From Gordonia aichiensis NBRC 108223 (GTDB lineage Bacteria; Actinomycetota; Actinomycetes; Mycobacteriales; Mycobacteriaceae): a DNA stretch of 64,000 nt. The position numbers and the translations under genes are program-made. Each line of letters opens with the position of its first letter. Position 1 is the first letter of the stretch. Below the pieces are notes generated by a model. It did no database searches and was not told the DNA's origin. It saw only the letters and a program-made list of their open reading frames with translations. Of the stretch, positions 46,007-55,756 are shown in pieces. The stretch spans positions 43,847 through 107,846 of the forward strand of contig NZ_BANR01000021.1 in assembly GCF_000332975.1 (NCBI RefSeq). Reading direction: 5' to 3'.

Positions 46007-47209
46007 GTGGCTCCACAACGAGAATGGCTCGAACACGACTTCTACAAGGACCTGGGCGTTGCTTCTGACGCTTCGGCTGAAGAGATCAAGAAGGCTTACC
46101 GCAAGCTCGCACGCGAGCTGCATCCCGACGCCAACCCGGGAGACAAGGAAGCCGAAGAACGCTTCAAGCGGGTGTCCGAAGCCCACAGCGTGCTCTCCGA
46201 CGCAGACAAGCGTAAGGAGTACGACGAGACCCGTGCCATGTTCGCGGGCGGTCAGTTCCGCGGCGGCGGCAACGGGTTCCCGGGAGGATTCCCCGGTGGG
46301 GGAACGCGGTACTCGACGAGTAACGGCGCCGACTTCAACATCGGCGATCTCGGCGATCTGTTCGGCGGCGGGGGCGAGTCGAGCGGCGGCTTCGGCGACC
46401 TGTTCGACGGTCTGTTCAATCGCGGCGGTTCGTCGCGTCCGTCGACGGCGACTCGACCGCGTCGCGGCAACGATCTCGAGACCGAGACCACGCTGTCGTT
46501 CAAGGATGCGGCGATCGGCACGACCGTCCCGCTTCGGGTGACGAGTCCCGCGCCCTGTACGACCTGCCACGGAAGCGGCGCGAAGCCGGGAACCAGTCCG
46601 CGGGTCTGCCCGACTTGTAACGGGTCGGGGCTGGTGAGCCGAAATCAGGGCGCATTCGGTTTCAGTGAGCCGTGCCAGGACTGCCAGGGCACGGGATCGC
46701 GCATCGACGACCCGTGTACCGATTGCGACGGCTCAGGCGTCAAGGTCAGGGCACGCACCATCAATGTGCGTATCCCCGCAGGAGTCGAAGACGGACAACG
46801 GATTCGACTGGCGGGTCAGGGCGAAGCAGGTCGACGCGGCGCTCCGTCTGGCGACCTCTATGTGGTCGTCCACGTGACAGCCGACAAGATCTTCACCCGC
46901 AGCGGCAACGACCTCAAGGTGCACCTGCCGGTGAGCTTCTCCGAGTTGGTGCTCGGCGCAACGGTCTCGGTTCCGACACTCGAGGGGTCGGTGGGGGTCA
47001 AGATCCCGCCGAACACCACCGACGGGCGCACACTGCGCGTTCGCGGTCGGGGTGTCCCGAAGCGCACCGGTGGCGCGGGCGATCTGCTGGTCACCGTGAA
47101 GGTCGAGGTGCCGAGCAAGCTCGACGACGCCGCGACCGAAGCGCTCAAGACCTACGCAGAGGCGGAGAAGGCCAGCGGTTTCGATCCCCGTGCAGGATGG
47201 GGGCGATGA
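46007..47209 (+). CDS. dnaJ: Chaperone DnaJ (Hsp40), type I
   Basis: A 400-residue DnaJ. J-domain at about 9-75 with the HPD tripeptide in LHPDANPG, Gly/Phe-rich linker (about 80-145), four zinc-finger motifs ([32 protein letters not shown]), then the C-terminal substrate domains. The start is GTG 46007 behind AAGGAGGTGA. It stimulates DnaK ATPase and delivers substrate. hspR follows 3 bp later. Confidence 0.97.
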   Translation: MAPQREWLEHDFYKDLGVASDASAEEIKKAYRKLARELHPDANPGDKEAEERFKRVSEAHSVLSDADKRKEYDETRAMFAGGQFRGGGNGFPGGFPGGGTRYSTSNGADFNIGDLGDLFGGGGESSGGFGDLFDGLFNRGGSSRPSTATRPRRGNDLETETTLSFKDAAIGTTVPLRVTSPAPCTTCHGSGAKPGTSPRVCPTCNGSGLVSRNQGAFGFSEPCQDCQGTGSRIDDPCTDCDGSGVKVRARTINVRIPAGVEDGQRIRLAGQGEAGRRGAPSGDLYVVVHVTADKIFTRSGNDLKVHLPVSFSELVLGATVSVPTLEGSVGVKIPPNTTDGRTLRVRGRGVPKRTGGAGDLLVTVKVEVPSKLDDAATEALKTYAEAEKASGFDPRAGWGR

Positions 47210-47212
47210 GTC

Positions 47213-47635
47213 ATGGCGAGTCGGAACTTCGACGATCGGGGCTTCAACGATCGGGACTTCGAGGATTCGGGTGCGACGTTCATGATCTCGGTTGCCGCAC
47301 AACTGGCCGGGATGCACGCGCAGACACTGCGCACCTATGACCGGCTCGGGCTCGTCACCCCGCAACGCACGACGGGAGGCGGGCGTCGGTATTCGACGCG
47401 CGACGTCGAACTGCTGAGAGAGATCCAACGTCTCTCGCAGGAGGAGGGCGTCAACCTCGCGGGTATCAAGCGGATCATCGATCTGACCAACCAGGTCGAC
47501 GCTCTGCAGCAGAGAGTGGGCGAACTGCAGAGTCAGGTCGAGCAGTCCGCTCGCCGAGGCGGCGAGCTGGTGCCGGTTCCACGCACGAGCGCTCTGGTCG
47601 TGTGGCAACCACGACGCGCCAAGCGCAAGGACTGA
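47213..47635 (+). CDS. hspR: Heat-shock repressor HspR (MerR family)
   Basis: A 140-residue MerR-type regulator. The helix-turn-helix and wing are MISVAAQLAGMHAQTLRTYD and RLGLVTPQRTTGGGRRYS; a coiled-coil (QVDALQQRVGELQSQVEQ) follows and the tail is basic. HspR represses its own operon by binding HAIR, with DnaK as co-repressor. Three HAIR-type sites in this window (two before dnaK, one before lon) are its expected targets. It starts 3 bp after dnaJ. Confidence 0.95.
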   Translation: MASRNFDDRGFNDRDFEDSGATFMISVAAQLAGMHAQTLRTYDRLGLVTPQRTTGGGRRYSTRDVELLREIQRLSQEEGVNLAGIKRIIDLTNQVDALQQRVGELQSQVEQSARRGGELVPVPRTSALVVWQPRRAKRKD

Positions 47636-47650
47636 TCACTTTCGATCCCT

Positions 47651-47682
47651 CATCCCCGACGGCCGGTTGGCCGTCGGGGATG
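47651..47682 (+). terminator. Terminator after hspR
   Basis: Perfect 14-bp stem (47651-47664 with 47669-47682), 4-base loop, 15 bp after the hspR stop; ends the chaperone operon. Confidence 0.8.
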
Positions 47683-47725
47683 ACACGTTAGGCTGACCCC
47701 TCGAGAGCGACATGGGGAGATAACG

Positions 47726-48928
47726 GTGACAACGACGAGCGGGACACCGCTGAACGGGCCGCAGACGGCAGTGACGCCGACATCGGGCAGAGATCCCGGC
47801 GGATCAGTGACCCTCGGTGTGTCGGTCGTCGGCGACGAGATCGCATCGGTCGTCATCCGTCCGGGCGCCGGTGGCGACGAGATCGCGGCAAGTAACCTTG
47901 TCGATCTGCCCGATTACCTGCCGGAATCGGCGGCAGCAGCCATCACGGAGCTGGTCGAGTCGGTTCCCTTCGAGGTCGATCACCTGATCGTCTCCTGCTC
48001 GCGTCCGAGCACCCGCAACTATCTTGCGCAGGCATTCACGCCCGGGCCGTCGACCCCGCCCTGGTACCAGATCACCAGCGTCGACGACATAGCGGGCGCC
48101 ATGCTGGCGGTGGCGCGCTCGTCTCCGCGCGGCGCAGGGGTGAGTGCGGTCGTCAATCTCGCACGCACAGGCGAACCTGCCGACGGAGTATGCGTCGCAC
48201 TCGTCGACAACACCACGGGCCGGCTGCTCGACACGCGCGACAACTCGACGCTGCAGGGCATTGCCGTCACCGACCCGCGGGGCGCCGACGAGGTCGCGCG
48301 GTTGATCCTCGACGCCGACGGTGGTTCTCGACTCGGCGCGGTGGTGTGCACCGGGTCGGGCGCGGAACTGCCCGGTGTTGCGCCGGCACTCGAATACGCC
48401 GTCACGCGCCCGGTGATGATCGCGGATATGCCCGCCCTCGCCCTTGCCGTCGGCGCCGCCGCGACCCCTGCGAGAACGACGGCGATACCAGCGGGCGAAC
48501 CCGGCGGGTCCGCGTTCGCCGCAGCCCCGACGCGTGCGCCTCGTGATGCGACCGGTCTGCGCTGGTGGGCACTGGGTGCTGTCATCGGGGTAGCGGTCCT
48601 GCTCGGCGCCATCGGACTCACTGCGCTTCACGCAAGTGGAGACGACGCCGCAGCCACGCCCGATTCCGCGCCGACGACGGTGACCGTCACAGACACCCCG
48701 CAGCGCGCAACCGTCACCCGCGAGGGTGAGGTCGCCACCGAGACCGCGACCGAAACCAGGCGAGAGGTCCGCACCACCACCGTCAGACCACCGACGGTTA
48801 CCAGAACCGTGCAAGCCCCTGCAGTGACGGAGACCGAGACCGAGACGACCACCGAAATCAGGACCACCACCGTCGAGGTGCCCGGTCAGTCCGAGGGCGG
48901 CAGCGAGCAGGAGTCGGACGCGGGCTGA
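47726..48928 (+). CDS. Single-span membrane protein with Thr-rich tail, function unknown
   Basis: A 400-residue protein. The N-terminal 270 residues look like a mixed alpha/beta domain, perhaps a degenerate actin-type fold (SVTLGVSVVGDEIASVVI, then GVCVALVDNTTGRLL, then LGAVVCTGSGAELPGV); that resemblance is tentative. One helix follows (about 272-296, WWALGAVIGVAVLLGAIGL), then about 100 residues rich in Thr, Val, Glu and Arg. GTG start behind GGGGAG. Mycobacteria have comparable single-span proteins of unknown function. The place directly behind the chaperone operon may be accidental. Confidence 0.65.
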   Translation: MTTTSGTPLNGPQTAVTPTSGRDPGGSVTLGVSVVGDEIASVVIRPGAGGDEIAASNLVDLPDYLPESAAAAITELVESVPFEVDHLIVSCSRPSTRNYLAQAFTPGPSTPPWYQITSVDDIAGAMLAVARSSPRGAGVSAVVNLARTGEPADGVCVALVDNTTGRLLDTRDNSTLQGIAVTDPRGADEVARLILDADGGSRLGAVVCTGSGAELPGVAPALEYAVTRPVMIADMPALALAVGAAATPARTTAIPAGEPGGSAFAAAPTRAPRDATGLRWWALGAVIGVAVLLGAIGLTALHASGDDAAATPDSAPTTVTVTDTPQRATVTREGEVATETATETRREVRTTTVRPPTVTRTVQAPAVTETETETTTEIRTTTVEVPGQSEGGSEQESDAG

Positions 48929-48954
48929 ACCGGGATCCGAAACCGGCAGCGATC

Positions 48955-50106
48955 TCAGTACACCGGGTCCGACTGGATACTGCTTGCCCGCACGCCCGCG
49001 ATGATGAGTCGGCGTCGGGTCTCGGTGACCATCTGCGGAGAGCCGACGACGAGAGCCTGATGCTCGGTCCAATCGCGTTCTGCCGCTACGATATTCGAGA
49101 GGATGCCGATGCGGTGCTCGACGCCGAGGTCCTCTGGTGTCGCGATCGAGTTCAACCACCACGGGTCGTCGCGCTCCTGCGATACGGCGGTGACTCTCAG
49201 CCACGGATTCGTCGACGCGATGCGCGCCAGCACCGCGAGATCGTAGAGTTCGCCGGGGTAGCGCATGCCGTAGAAGATGTGCGTCGACGGTGAGTCGGCC
49301 CGCTTCGACATCTCGATGAGTAGCGCACGCAGCGGGGCGAGGCCGGTCCCGCCCGCGACCATGAGAACGTCGCGATCCCGTTCGACGTGCAGCGTGCCGT
49401 GATGCTGCGCGAGCTTCCAGACGTCGCCGACGCGGGTGTCCGCCACGATTGTGGAACTGACAACGCCGCCCGGTATCGCGCGGACGTGAAACTCGATCTC
49501 ACCGTCAGGATTGGGCGGTATAGCCGGTGAGAGATGTCGCCATTCGTGCGGCCATTGCGGAATGGCCACCTCGAGGAACTGGCCGACCGAGAAGCGAAGC
49601 GGAGCGTCGCCGATGAGGCGCACGACGGCGAGATCACGCGTGATCCGATACTTCTCGACGACCTGCGCCGTCCAGGTCGGTGGACCGGAAGCCATTTCGG
49701 CAGCCCCCCGCATCACGCCGGTCGTCAACAGCATCGCCTGTGTGACGGTCTCCTCGGTCTCGCCGTCCCAGTAGCCGTCGAGCAGCGCACGGAACTCCCC
49801 GATCAGCGCGGAACACATCAGCGAATAGTGCGCAGGCAGCACACCGAATTTGCGGTGGTCCCGGCCGAGTTGTGCAAGAAATTCGACGAGGTCGGTGTGC
49901 CCGTCGTCGGAGGGAATCACTTCGAGCGCGTGGTCGATCACTCCGTAGAACGCTTCACGTAGGTGCGACATCTGGGCGGGGAACAGGTCACGCAGGTCGG
50001 GGTCGAGGGCGAACAGTCGGGTGAAGACACCGCGCGTGAACGCGTCCGGGTCGCGTCCCATCACCTGACGGACATGGTGCAGCACGTGGCGTGAATGCCC
50101 GCCCAT
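48955..50106 (-). CDS. Class II flavohaemoglobin-like globin/FAD oxidoreductase
   Basis: A 383-residue protein: globin domain (about 1-140) with proximal-His region RDHRKFGVLPAHYSLM, then an FAD-binding barrel with RHLSPAIPPNPDGE and an NAD-binding part with LMVAGGTGLAPLRALL. The overall layout is flavohaemoglobin, but the FAD-region RxYS-type motif is altered (RHLSPA), as in the actinobacterial class II proteins, which were linked to D-lactate oxidation rather than NO dioxygenation. An FAD-linked 2-hydroxyacid oxidase lies 4 kb away. Start ATG 50106 behind GGAGGTG. Confidence 0.85.
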   Translation of the reverse strand: MGGHSRHVLHHVRQVMGRDPDAFTRGVFTRLFALDPDLRDLFPAQMSHLREAFYGVIDHALEVIPSDDGHTDLVEFLAQLGRDHRKFGVLPAHYSLMCSALIGEFRALLDGYWDGETEETVTQAMLLTTGVMRGAAEMASGPPTWTAQVVEKYRITRDLAVVRLIGDAPLRFSVGQFLEVAIPQWPHEWRHLSPAIPPNPDGEIEFHVRAIPGGVVSSTIVADTRVGDVWKLAQHHGTLHVERDRDVLMVAGGTGLAPLRALLIEMSKRADSPSTHIFYGMRYPGELYDLAVLARIASTNPWLRVTAVSQERDDPWWLNSIATPEDLGVEHRIGILSNIVAAERDWTEHQALVVGSPQMVTETRRRLIIAGVRASSIQSDPVY

Positions 50107-50270
50107 GCACACCTCCGCTCGTTTCGCCCCGTCGACAGCCTCTCCATTCTGCCTCTTCGTCGGCCGACGGTGTCCGAAGAGCAGGAGTGAGGCGAGTCCG
50201 GCGGAAACAATCCGCACCCGTGAAGTGTCCAATCGGACCGAAATTGCGCGCGATATGGGACCCTGCATAT

Positions 50271-51404
50271 GTGGTCTCCCTGGAAAACGTGCTCCCGGGA
50301 ATCGTAGACGCGCACCTGCTGCAATGGAATCCGCGTCAGACTCCCTGGCGGGCAAAGGGCCTCGCGCGAGTGCAGCGACTCACGCCGAGGCTCGGTGACC
50401 GTGCGTTCACACTGCTGGTCTCGCAGTCCGATCGCGAGTACGTCCTGACGCCGTCGGTCATCGCTCGCGCCTACGAGACAGAGCACTACGTCAGCGACAT
50501 CGCTGGAGTGCCTGTCGTCGCGGGCGTTCCGATCGACACGGTGATCCTCGCCGACTCTCACTGGCGTGCTTACGCGGGCGACATCGACATGATTCCCGAC
50601 GTCGAGGCCGAGGAACTGTCGGAGACCCGCTACGCACTGGGGCTTCCCTTCGGCCGCGACGGTGCGCCGCGGCTCGGCGGCTTGATCGTGCACGGTGACC
50701 CTCGATCACCGGATTTCGCAACGCAACTCGACCGCCAGCTCGATATCACCCCTCCCGTGCGGGGCATCCGCGTGCTCGCGGCTCGGCATCCGGATCCGCG
50801 AGTGCGCGACTCGACCCCGGACGAGAGTCTGCTGTCATCGCCTGCCGCGCTGCGTGGCTTCGGCGAAGCGGTGCGTCGAGGACTGGTGGTGGAGGTATTC
50901 GCCTATTCGCATCAGCTCTACGACGCGATCAGTGTGGCGCGCGAATATCCCCAGGCCACGGTCGTTGTCGACCACATAGGGGCGCCGGTGGGTGTGTTCG
51001 GCCCAATGGGTGTGCGAACAGGCAACACTGCTGCGGCGCGCGCCGACATCATGCGATTGTGGCGTGAACGCGTGGTGAGTCTTGCCGCACAGCCCAACAT
51101 CGTGATGAAGCTGTCGGGGCTGGCGATGCCGATCCTCGGTTATGGCCACGACGCCAGAGGCAACATCGGTAGCCGAAAGACCCTCGCCGAGATGATCGGT
51201 CCACTCGTCGGGCACCTGGTGAGCCATTTCGGCTCTGAACGCCTCATCTTCGGCTCGAACTTTCCGCTCGACCGACCGAACGCGACGATGGGCATGCTCG
51301 TCGGTGCCCTGCTCGACGTACTTGCGCCGTGGGGTGACGACCTCATGCGAAAAGTATTCCGCGACAACGCGCTCAGGGTGTACGGCGTCGACGACACCCC
51401 CTGA
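50271..51404 (+). CDS. Amidohydrolase-family protein (TIM-barrel)
   Basis: About 377 residues of a metal-dependent hydrolase/decarboxylase of the amidohydrolase-2 kind. The N-terminal GIVDAHLLQWNP replaces the usual D-H-H metal motif with DAHLLQ, keeping one His. GIRVLAARHPD, VVVDHIGAPVGVFG and RLIFGSNFPLDRPN are barrel strands ending in the conserved His and Asp positions. The start is probably GTG 50271 (GTG 50289 is possible). The second His of the metal site is missing, so metal binding may differ. Substrate unknown. Confidence 0.78.
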   Translation: MVSLENVLPGIVDAHLLQWNPRQTPWRAKGLARVQRLTPRLGDRAFTLLVSQSDREYVLTPSVIARAYETEHYVSDIAGVPVVAGVPIDTVILADSHWRAYAGDIDMIPDVEAEELSETRYALGLPFGRDGAPRLGGLIVHGDPRSPDFATQLDRQLDITPPVRGIRVLAARHPDPRVRDSTPDESLLSSPAALRGFGEAVRRGLVVEVFAYSHQLYDAISVAREYPQATVVVDHIGAPVGVFGPMGVRTGNTAAARADIMRLWRERVVSLAAQPNIVMKLSGLAMPILGYGHDARGNIGSRKTLAEMIGPLVGHLVSHFGSERLIFGSNFPLDRPNATMGMLVGALLDVLAPWGDDLMRKVFRDNALRVYGVDDTP

Positions 51405-51412
51405 TGGCCTGG

Positions 51413-52909
51413 TCAGTCCTTCGCGTCCTTTGTGTCCTCGGGGCCCTCGGGGACCGGCGGCTGCGGGATGACCGGGTATTCGCCGGTGTAGCCCTGACGC
51501 TGGGCTGCGATGGCGAGCACCTTGGACCGACAGCCGAACCACCCGGCGATGAGTAGCGGTATGCCGACGATGATCGCGATGAGATTCCAGTAGTTGTCGT
51601 AGCACATCAGCACGACCACGGCGGCGAGGAAGACCAGGGTGGCGTAGCTGGTGTACGGGGTGCCCGGTAGCCGGAACGCAGGACGGGTGAGAATGCCCTT
51701 CTTCTCCCAGCGGTAGAGCTGGATCTGACAGGCGACGATCATCCCCCAGGTGGAGATGATGCCGAGCGCCGAGAGATCGAGCGCGATGTTGAATGCCTCG
51801 GAGGGCACGAACAGATTGAGGATGACCCCGAGGAACGTCAGCGCGCCGGTGAGCGCGATACCGCCGAAGGGCACCCCGTTCTTGTTCATCTTGCCGGTGA
51901 ACGCCGGGGCCGTGCCATTGAGCGCCATCGAGCGCAGGGTGCGTCCGGTGGAGTACAGGCCTGCGTTGAGACTCGACATCGCCGCCGTGAGCACGACGAG
52001 GTTCATGATCCCGCCCGCGGCCGGAACGCCGATCTTGGAGAAGAAAGTGACGAACGGACTCTCGTCTGCCTTGTAGGTGGTGTAGGGCAGAAGCAGCGCG
52101 AGGATGATCAGTGAGCCCACGTAGAACACGGCGATGCGCAGAATCACCGAATTGATCGCTCGCGGCATCACTTTCGCCGGTTCGGCGGTTTCGCCGGCAG
52201 CCGTGCCGACCAATTCGACTGCCGCATAGGCGAAGATGACGCCCGACGTCACGATCACCAACGAGAACAGGCCGGTGGGGAACATTCCGCCGTTGTCGGA
52301 GATCACACTGAATCCGGTCGGAGCGCCCTCGATGTCGAATCGTCCCGCGAGGAAGACGATTCCCACGACGAGGAACGTGACAAGTGCGGTGACCTTGATG
52401 ATCGACGCCCAGAACTCCATCTCGCCGAAGAGTTTGACCGAGATGATGTTCATCGTCAGGACGATGCACAGGGCGATGAGGGCGATCAGCCACTGCGGGA
52501 TCGCGCCGAACATGCCCCAGTAGTGCACGTAGAGCGCGACAGCCGTCACATCGACGATGGCGGTGGCTGCCCAGTTGAAGAAGTAGAGCCAGCCGGTGAC
52601 AAATGCTGTCTTCTCCCCGAAGAACTCGCGTGCGTAGGAGACGAACGATCCCGACGACGGACGATGGAGCACCAGCTCGCCGAGGGCGCGAAGGATGAAG
52701 AAGACGAAGACGCCGCACACGGCGTAGGTGAGGAACAGCCCCGGACCTGCGTCATGCAAGCGCGACCCCGCACCCATGAACAATCCGGTACCGATCGCGC
52801 CTCCGATGGCGATCATCTGGATCTGGCGCGGCTTGAGGGCCTTCTGGTAGCCCTCCTCCTCATGGGCGAGCGCAGAGTTGTCGTACTGCGTCGTTGATTC
52901 GGCTGTCAT
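51413..52909 (-). CDS. Amino acid permease (APC family)
   Basis: A 498-residue transporter with 12 helices. [16 protein letters not shown] in helix 1 is the APC signature, and the overall pattern is like GabP/AnsP/LysP-type permeases. It probably imports an amino acid with protons. The ATG at 52909 follows GGGGAG; an in-frame ATG 24 bp further upstream is unlikely. It is convergent with the amidohydrolase gene. The specific substrate cannot be determined. Confidence 0.93.
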   Translation of the reverse strand: MTAESTTQYDNSALAHEEEGYQKALKPRQIQMIAIGGAIGTGLFMGAGSRLHDAGPGLFLTYAVCGVFVFFILRALGELVLHRPSSGSFVSYAREFFGEKTAFVTGWLYFFNWAATAIVDVTAVALYVHYWGMFGAIPQWLIALIALCIVLTMNIISVKLFGEMEFWASIIKVTALVTFLVVGIVFLAGRFDIEGAPTGFSVISDNGGMFPTGLFSLVIVTSGVIFAYAAVELVGTAAGETAEPAKVMPRAINSVILRIAVFYVGSLIILALLLPYTTYKADESPFVTFFSKIGVPAAGGIMNLVVLTAAMSSLNAGLYSTGRTLRSMALNGTAPAFTGKMNKNGVPFGGIALTGALTFLGVILNLFVPSEAFNIALDLSALGIISTWGMIVACQIQLYRWEKKGILTRPAFRLPGTPYTSYATLVFLAAVVVLMCYDNYWNLIAIIVGIPLLIAGWFGCRSKVLAIAAQRQGYTGEYPVIPQPPVPEGPEDTKDAKD

Positions 52910-53155
52910 GACTCCCCATACGGGTGAAAACACTGGACGTCGGTCGACGCTAATTGGTCTTCGCTACGTTGAGATGACGCAGAGTGTTAACGATCGAGGC
53001 GGTCGCTGGGTGTCGACGCGGGGTCGGTTCGCGCTAAATGCCTTGGTGCGCAGAATAACTGGCTATCCGATGTCCGATTTAACAATCGTGAATCTGTGTT
53101 CTGTGTCATAGTGACGCATCGAGGCCCTGTGTCCGACAACGGTTGTGCCGTCGGT

Positions 53156-54100
53156 TCAGAGTCGACGCCATGGACGTCGTGGCGGCTCGGGTGCGGGCAC
53201 AGGGACGTCGCGAAGGTTGCGGGCGACAATGTCGGCGAACTCGCTGCACGTCGGGTACCGGTCGGCCGGATTCTTGGCAAGCGCCTTGGCGAAGACTGAA
53301 TTCAGGGCCGAGGGCAGCCAGGGTCGTCGTCGGGTCAGTACGGGCGGATCATCACGCAGATGCGCGTTGGTGATCGCGAAGGCTGTTGCGCGCGGGTAAG
53401 GGGGTGCGCCGGTGAGGAATTCGGTCAGGGTGCAGGCGAACGCATACTCGTCGGTTGCCGGTGAGAGCTGTCTGGCCTGAAGCAGTTCAGGGGAGGCGTA
53501 CGCGATCGATCCCTGCACTCGGCCGTTGCGCGCCAGTGGCCGGTTGTCGTCGACGAGTTGCGCGATACCGAAGTCGGAGAGCAGTGCGTCGGTGTCCGGT
53601 CGAGTCGAGGTCAGCAGGATGTTGGCGGGCTTGACGTCGCGGTGCAGCACCTCGCACGAGTGTGCGAAATCGATTGCCGCCGCGATCTGTCTGGCCACAC
53701 GGACGATCGTCGTCACCTCCGGCTCCGTCGTCGGGGAGGGGATCAGCGCACTTGCCGCGGGACCGTCGACGTACTGCATGGCGATCCACAACGTCGGCGC
53801 GACGCGGTCGGGTGGCACGCCCAGAGCCTGTGCCCGGCGGATGCTCTGATCATCGGGCGGGATCTCGCCGCGGGTGTACATCTCGACGATGTTCGGGTGG
53901 TCGAGGAGGGAGGCGATGGTGAACTCGCGCTCGAAACGTTCGGCGGCCCGCGTGTTGCCGGTCTCGTCGGAGTGCAGCACCTTCAGTGCTTCGGGAATGC
54001 GCTCGTCGCCGCGATGTACGCGGTACACGTCAGCGCTACTGCCGCTACCCACCAGCGCATCGATGGTGTAACCGGCTACGAGGCTTCCCGGCTCATACAC
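53156..54100 (-). CDS. Soluble Ser/Thr protein kinase
   Basis: A 314-residue PknB-like kinase with a full catalytic core: Gly-rich loop GSGSSADVY (18-26), catalytic Lys40, HRDVKPANILL (HRD 153-155), DFG (176-178), and SIAYASPELL in the activation segment. No membrane helix or extracellular sensor domain follows; the chain ends just after the kinase domain in a Pro/Arg-rich tail. The activation loop has few Ser/Thr, so activation may differ from PknB. It is divergent from the FAD oxidase over 90 bp. Substrates unknown. Confidence 0.92.
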   Translation of the reverse strand: MYEPGSLVAGYTIDALVGSGSSADVYRVHRGDERIPEALKVLHSDETGNTRAAERFEREFTIASLLDHPNIVEMYTRGEIPPDDQSIRRAQALGVPPDRVAPTLWIAMQYVDGPAASALIPSPTTEPEVTTIVRVARQIAAAIDFAHSCEVLHRDVKPANILLTSTRPDTDALLSDFGIAQLVDDNRPLARNGRVQGSIAYASPELLQARQLSPATDEYAFACTLTEFLTGAPPYPRATAFAITNAHLRDDPPVLTRRRPWLPSALNSVFAKALAKNPADRYPTCSEFADIVARNLRDVPVPAPEPPRRPWRRL

Positions 54101-54189
54101 CTCGTCAGGGTATCCGGCGCAGTGCGCGGCGCACGCGGTCCGTCCAACACGGTCATCGGAGTCGGCCTCGGAGCCTACGCTTGATCCTC

Positions 54190-55557
54190 ATGAGCAGTGG
54201 AGCACTCGACGAACTGATCGCCACGCTCGGCGACCAGATGGTCGTGACAGATCCGGACATTCTGGCGGGTTACCGCCAGGATCGTGCCAACGACCCGGAG
54301 GCCGGAACGCCGTTGGCAGTGGTGAGGCCCACCGCGACAGCACAGGTCCAAGAGGTGGTGCGGTGGTGCGGAAAGCACGGTATTCCGCTGATCACCCGTG
54401 GTGCCGGGACGAGTTTGTCGGGCGGGTCGACCGCGGTCGACGGTGCGGTGATGCTCTCGACCGAGAAAATGCGGAATCTGACCATCGACACGGCGACCCG
54501 CACGGCCGTCTCACAACCGGGCCTGCTGAACTCTGAGGTCAAGGCGGCAGCTGCGGGCCACGGACTGTGGTATCCACCCGATCCGTCGTCGTTCGAGATC
54601 TGTTCGATCGGCGGCAACGTCGCCACCAACGCCGGTGGGCTGTGTTGTGTGAAGTACGGCGTCACCACCGACTACGTACTCGGGCTCGAGGTGGTGCTCG
54701 CCGACGGCCGCGCGATCAGGGTCGGCGGCAAACAGCTCAAGGACTCGGCAGGTCTGCCCCTGACGAAGCTGTTCGTCGGGAGCGAGGGGCTGCTCGGCAT
54801 CATCACCGAGGTCACGCTGCGTCTGCTTCCGCCGCAGGCGTCGGCGTGCACGGTGGTCGGGACGTTCGCGTCGGTGCACCACGCGAGCGAAGCGGTCCTC
54901 GCAATCACCGCGACGATCCGACCGGCAATGCTCGAGTTCATGGATTCGGTGTCGATCAACGCCGTCGAGGACATGCTCAAGATGGGCCTTGATCGGGATG
55001 CTGGCGCCCTGTTGGTCGCGCAGTCCGACGCTCCGGGACCCGCGGGCATCGCGGAGGTCGAGCTGATCGAGAAAGCGTTCTCCGAGCACGGCGCGACCGA
55101 GGTGTTCGCGACGTCGGATCCTGCCGAGGGGGAGGCGTTCACCGCAGCCCGCCGCGCGGCGATCCCGGCCGTCGAACGTCTCGGTTCGTTGCTGCTCGAA
55201 GACGTCGGAGTTCCATTGCCCGCACTACCGGAACTCATCGACGGGGTCGAGGCCATTGCCACCGACAACCGGGTGATGATCTCGGTGATCGCGCACGCGG
55301 GTGACGGCAACACCCACCCGCTGATCGTGTTCGACCCGGCAGACGCCGACGAGAGCAGGCGAGCGCAGACAGCGTTCGGTCAGGTCATGGATCTCGCGAT
55401 CGGTCTCGGCGGGACGATCACAGGCGAGCACGGCGTCGGGCGGTTGAAGAAGGGCTGGTTACCGGACCAACTCGGGCCCGATGTCATGGAACTCACAGCA
55501 ACGATCAAGGCGGCACTGGATCCTCATGGCCTACTCAACCCGGGCGTGCTCCTGTAG
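54190..55557 (+). CDS. FAD-linked oxidase (D-lactate/glycolate dehydrogenase-like)
   Basis: A 455-residue GlcD/DLD-type flavoprotein. The PCMH FAD-binding domain (about 30-205) has PLITRGAGTSLSGG, and the C-terminal substrate domain ends with TGEHGVGRLKKGWL. These enzymes oxidise 2-hydroxyacids such as D-lactate, glycolate or D-2-hydroxyglutarate and feed electrons to quinone or cytochrome. No separate Fe-S subunit gene adjoins. The ATG at 54190 begins the domain; the longer upstream frame is rejected. A hairpin follows it. Confidence 0.93.
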   Translation: MSSGALDELIATLGDQMVVTDPDILAGYRQDRANDPEAGTPLAVVRPTATAQVQEVVRWCGKHGIPLITRGAGTSLSGGSTAVDGAVMLSTEKMRNLTIDTATRTAVSQPGLLNSEVKAAAAGHGLWYPPDPSSFEICSIGGNVATNAGGLCCVKYGVTTDYVLGLEVVLADGRAIRVGGKQLKDSAGLPLTKLFVGSEGLLGIITEVTLRLLPPQASACTVVGTFASVHHASEAVLAITATIRPAMLEFMDSVSINAVEDMLKMGLDRDAGALLVAQSDAPGPAGIAEVELIEKAFSEHGATEVFATSDPAEGEAFTAARRAAIPAVERLGSLLLEDVGVPLPALPELIDGVEAIATDNRVMISVIAHAGDGNTHPLIVFDPADADESRRAQTAFGQVMDLAIGLGGTITGEHGVGRLKKGWLPDQLGPDVMELTATIKAALDPHGLLNPGVLL

Positions 55558-55567
55558 GGAAACGGCA

Positions 55568-55616
55568 CCGGTCCGCATGTCGCAACGCCCCCTCTGTGCT
55601 GCGACATGCGGACCGG
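55568..55616 (+). terminator. Hairpin after the FAD-linked oxidase
   Basis: Perfect 17-bp stem (55568-55584 with 55600-55616), 15-base loop, no U-tract. Probably a terminator or transcript-end structure. Confidence 0.7.
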
Positions 55617-55756
55617 GATCGAGCGCAGCTGACGTCTTCGAATGGGAAGGCGCTGACTCCAAGTTCGTACCGCTGATGACACTGTAATCACGATTTACAC
55701 AACCATCCATCGAGAATATCCGGATAATTGTCAACCTCTGATTGATAATGGAGCTT

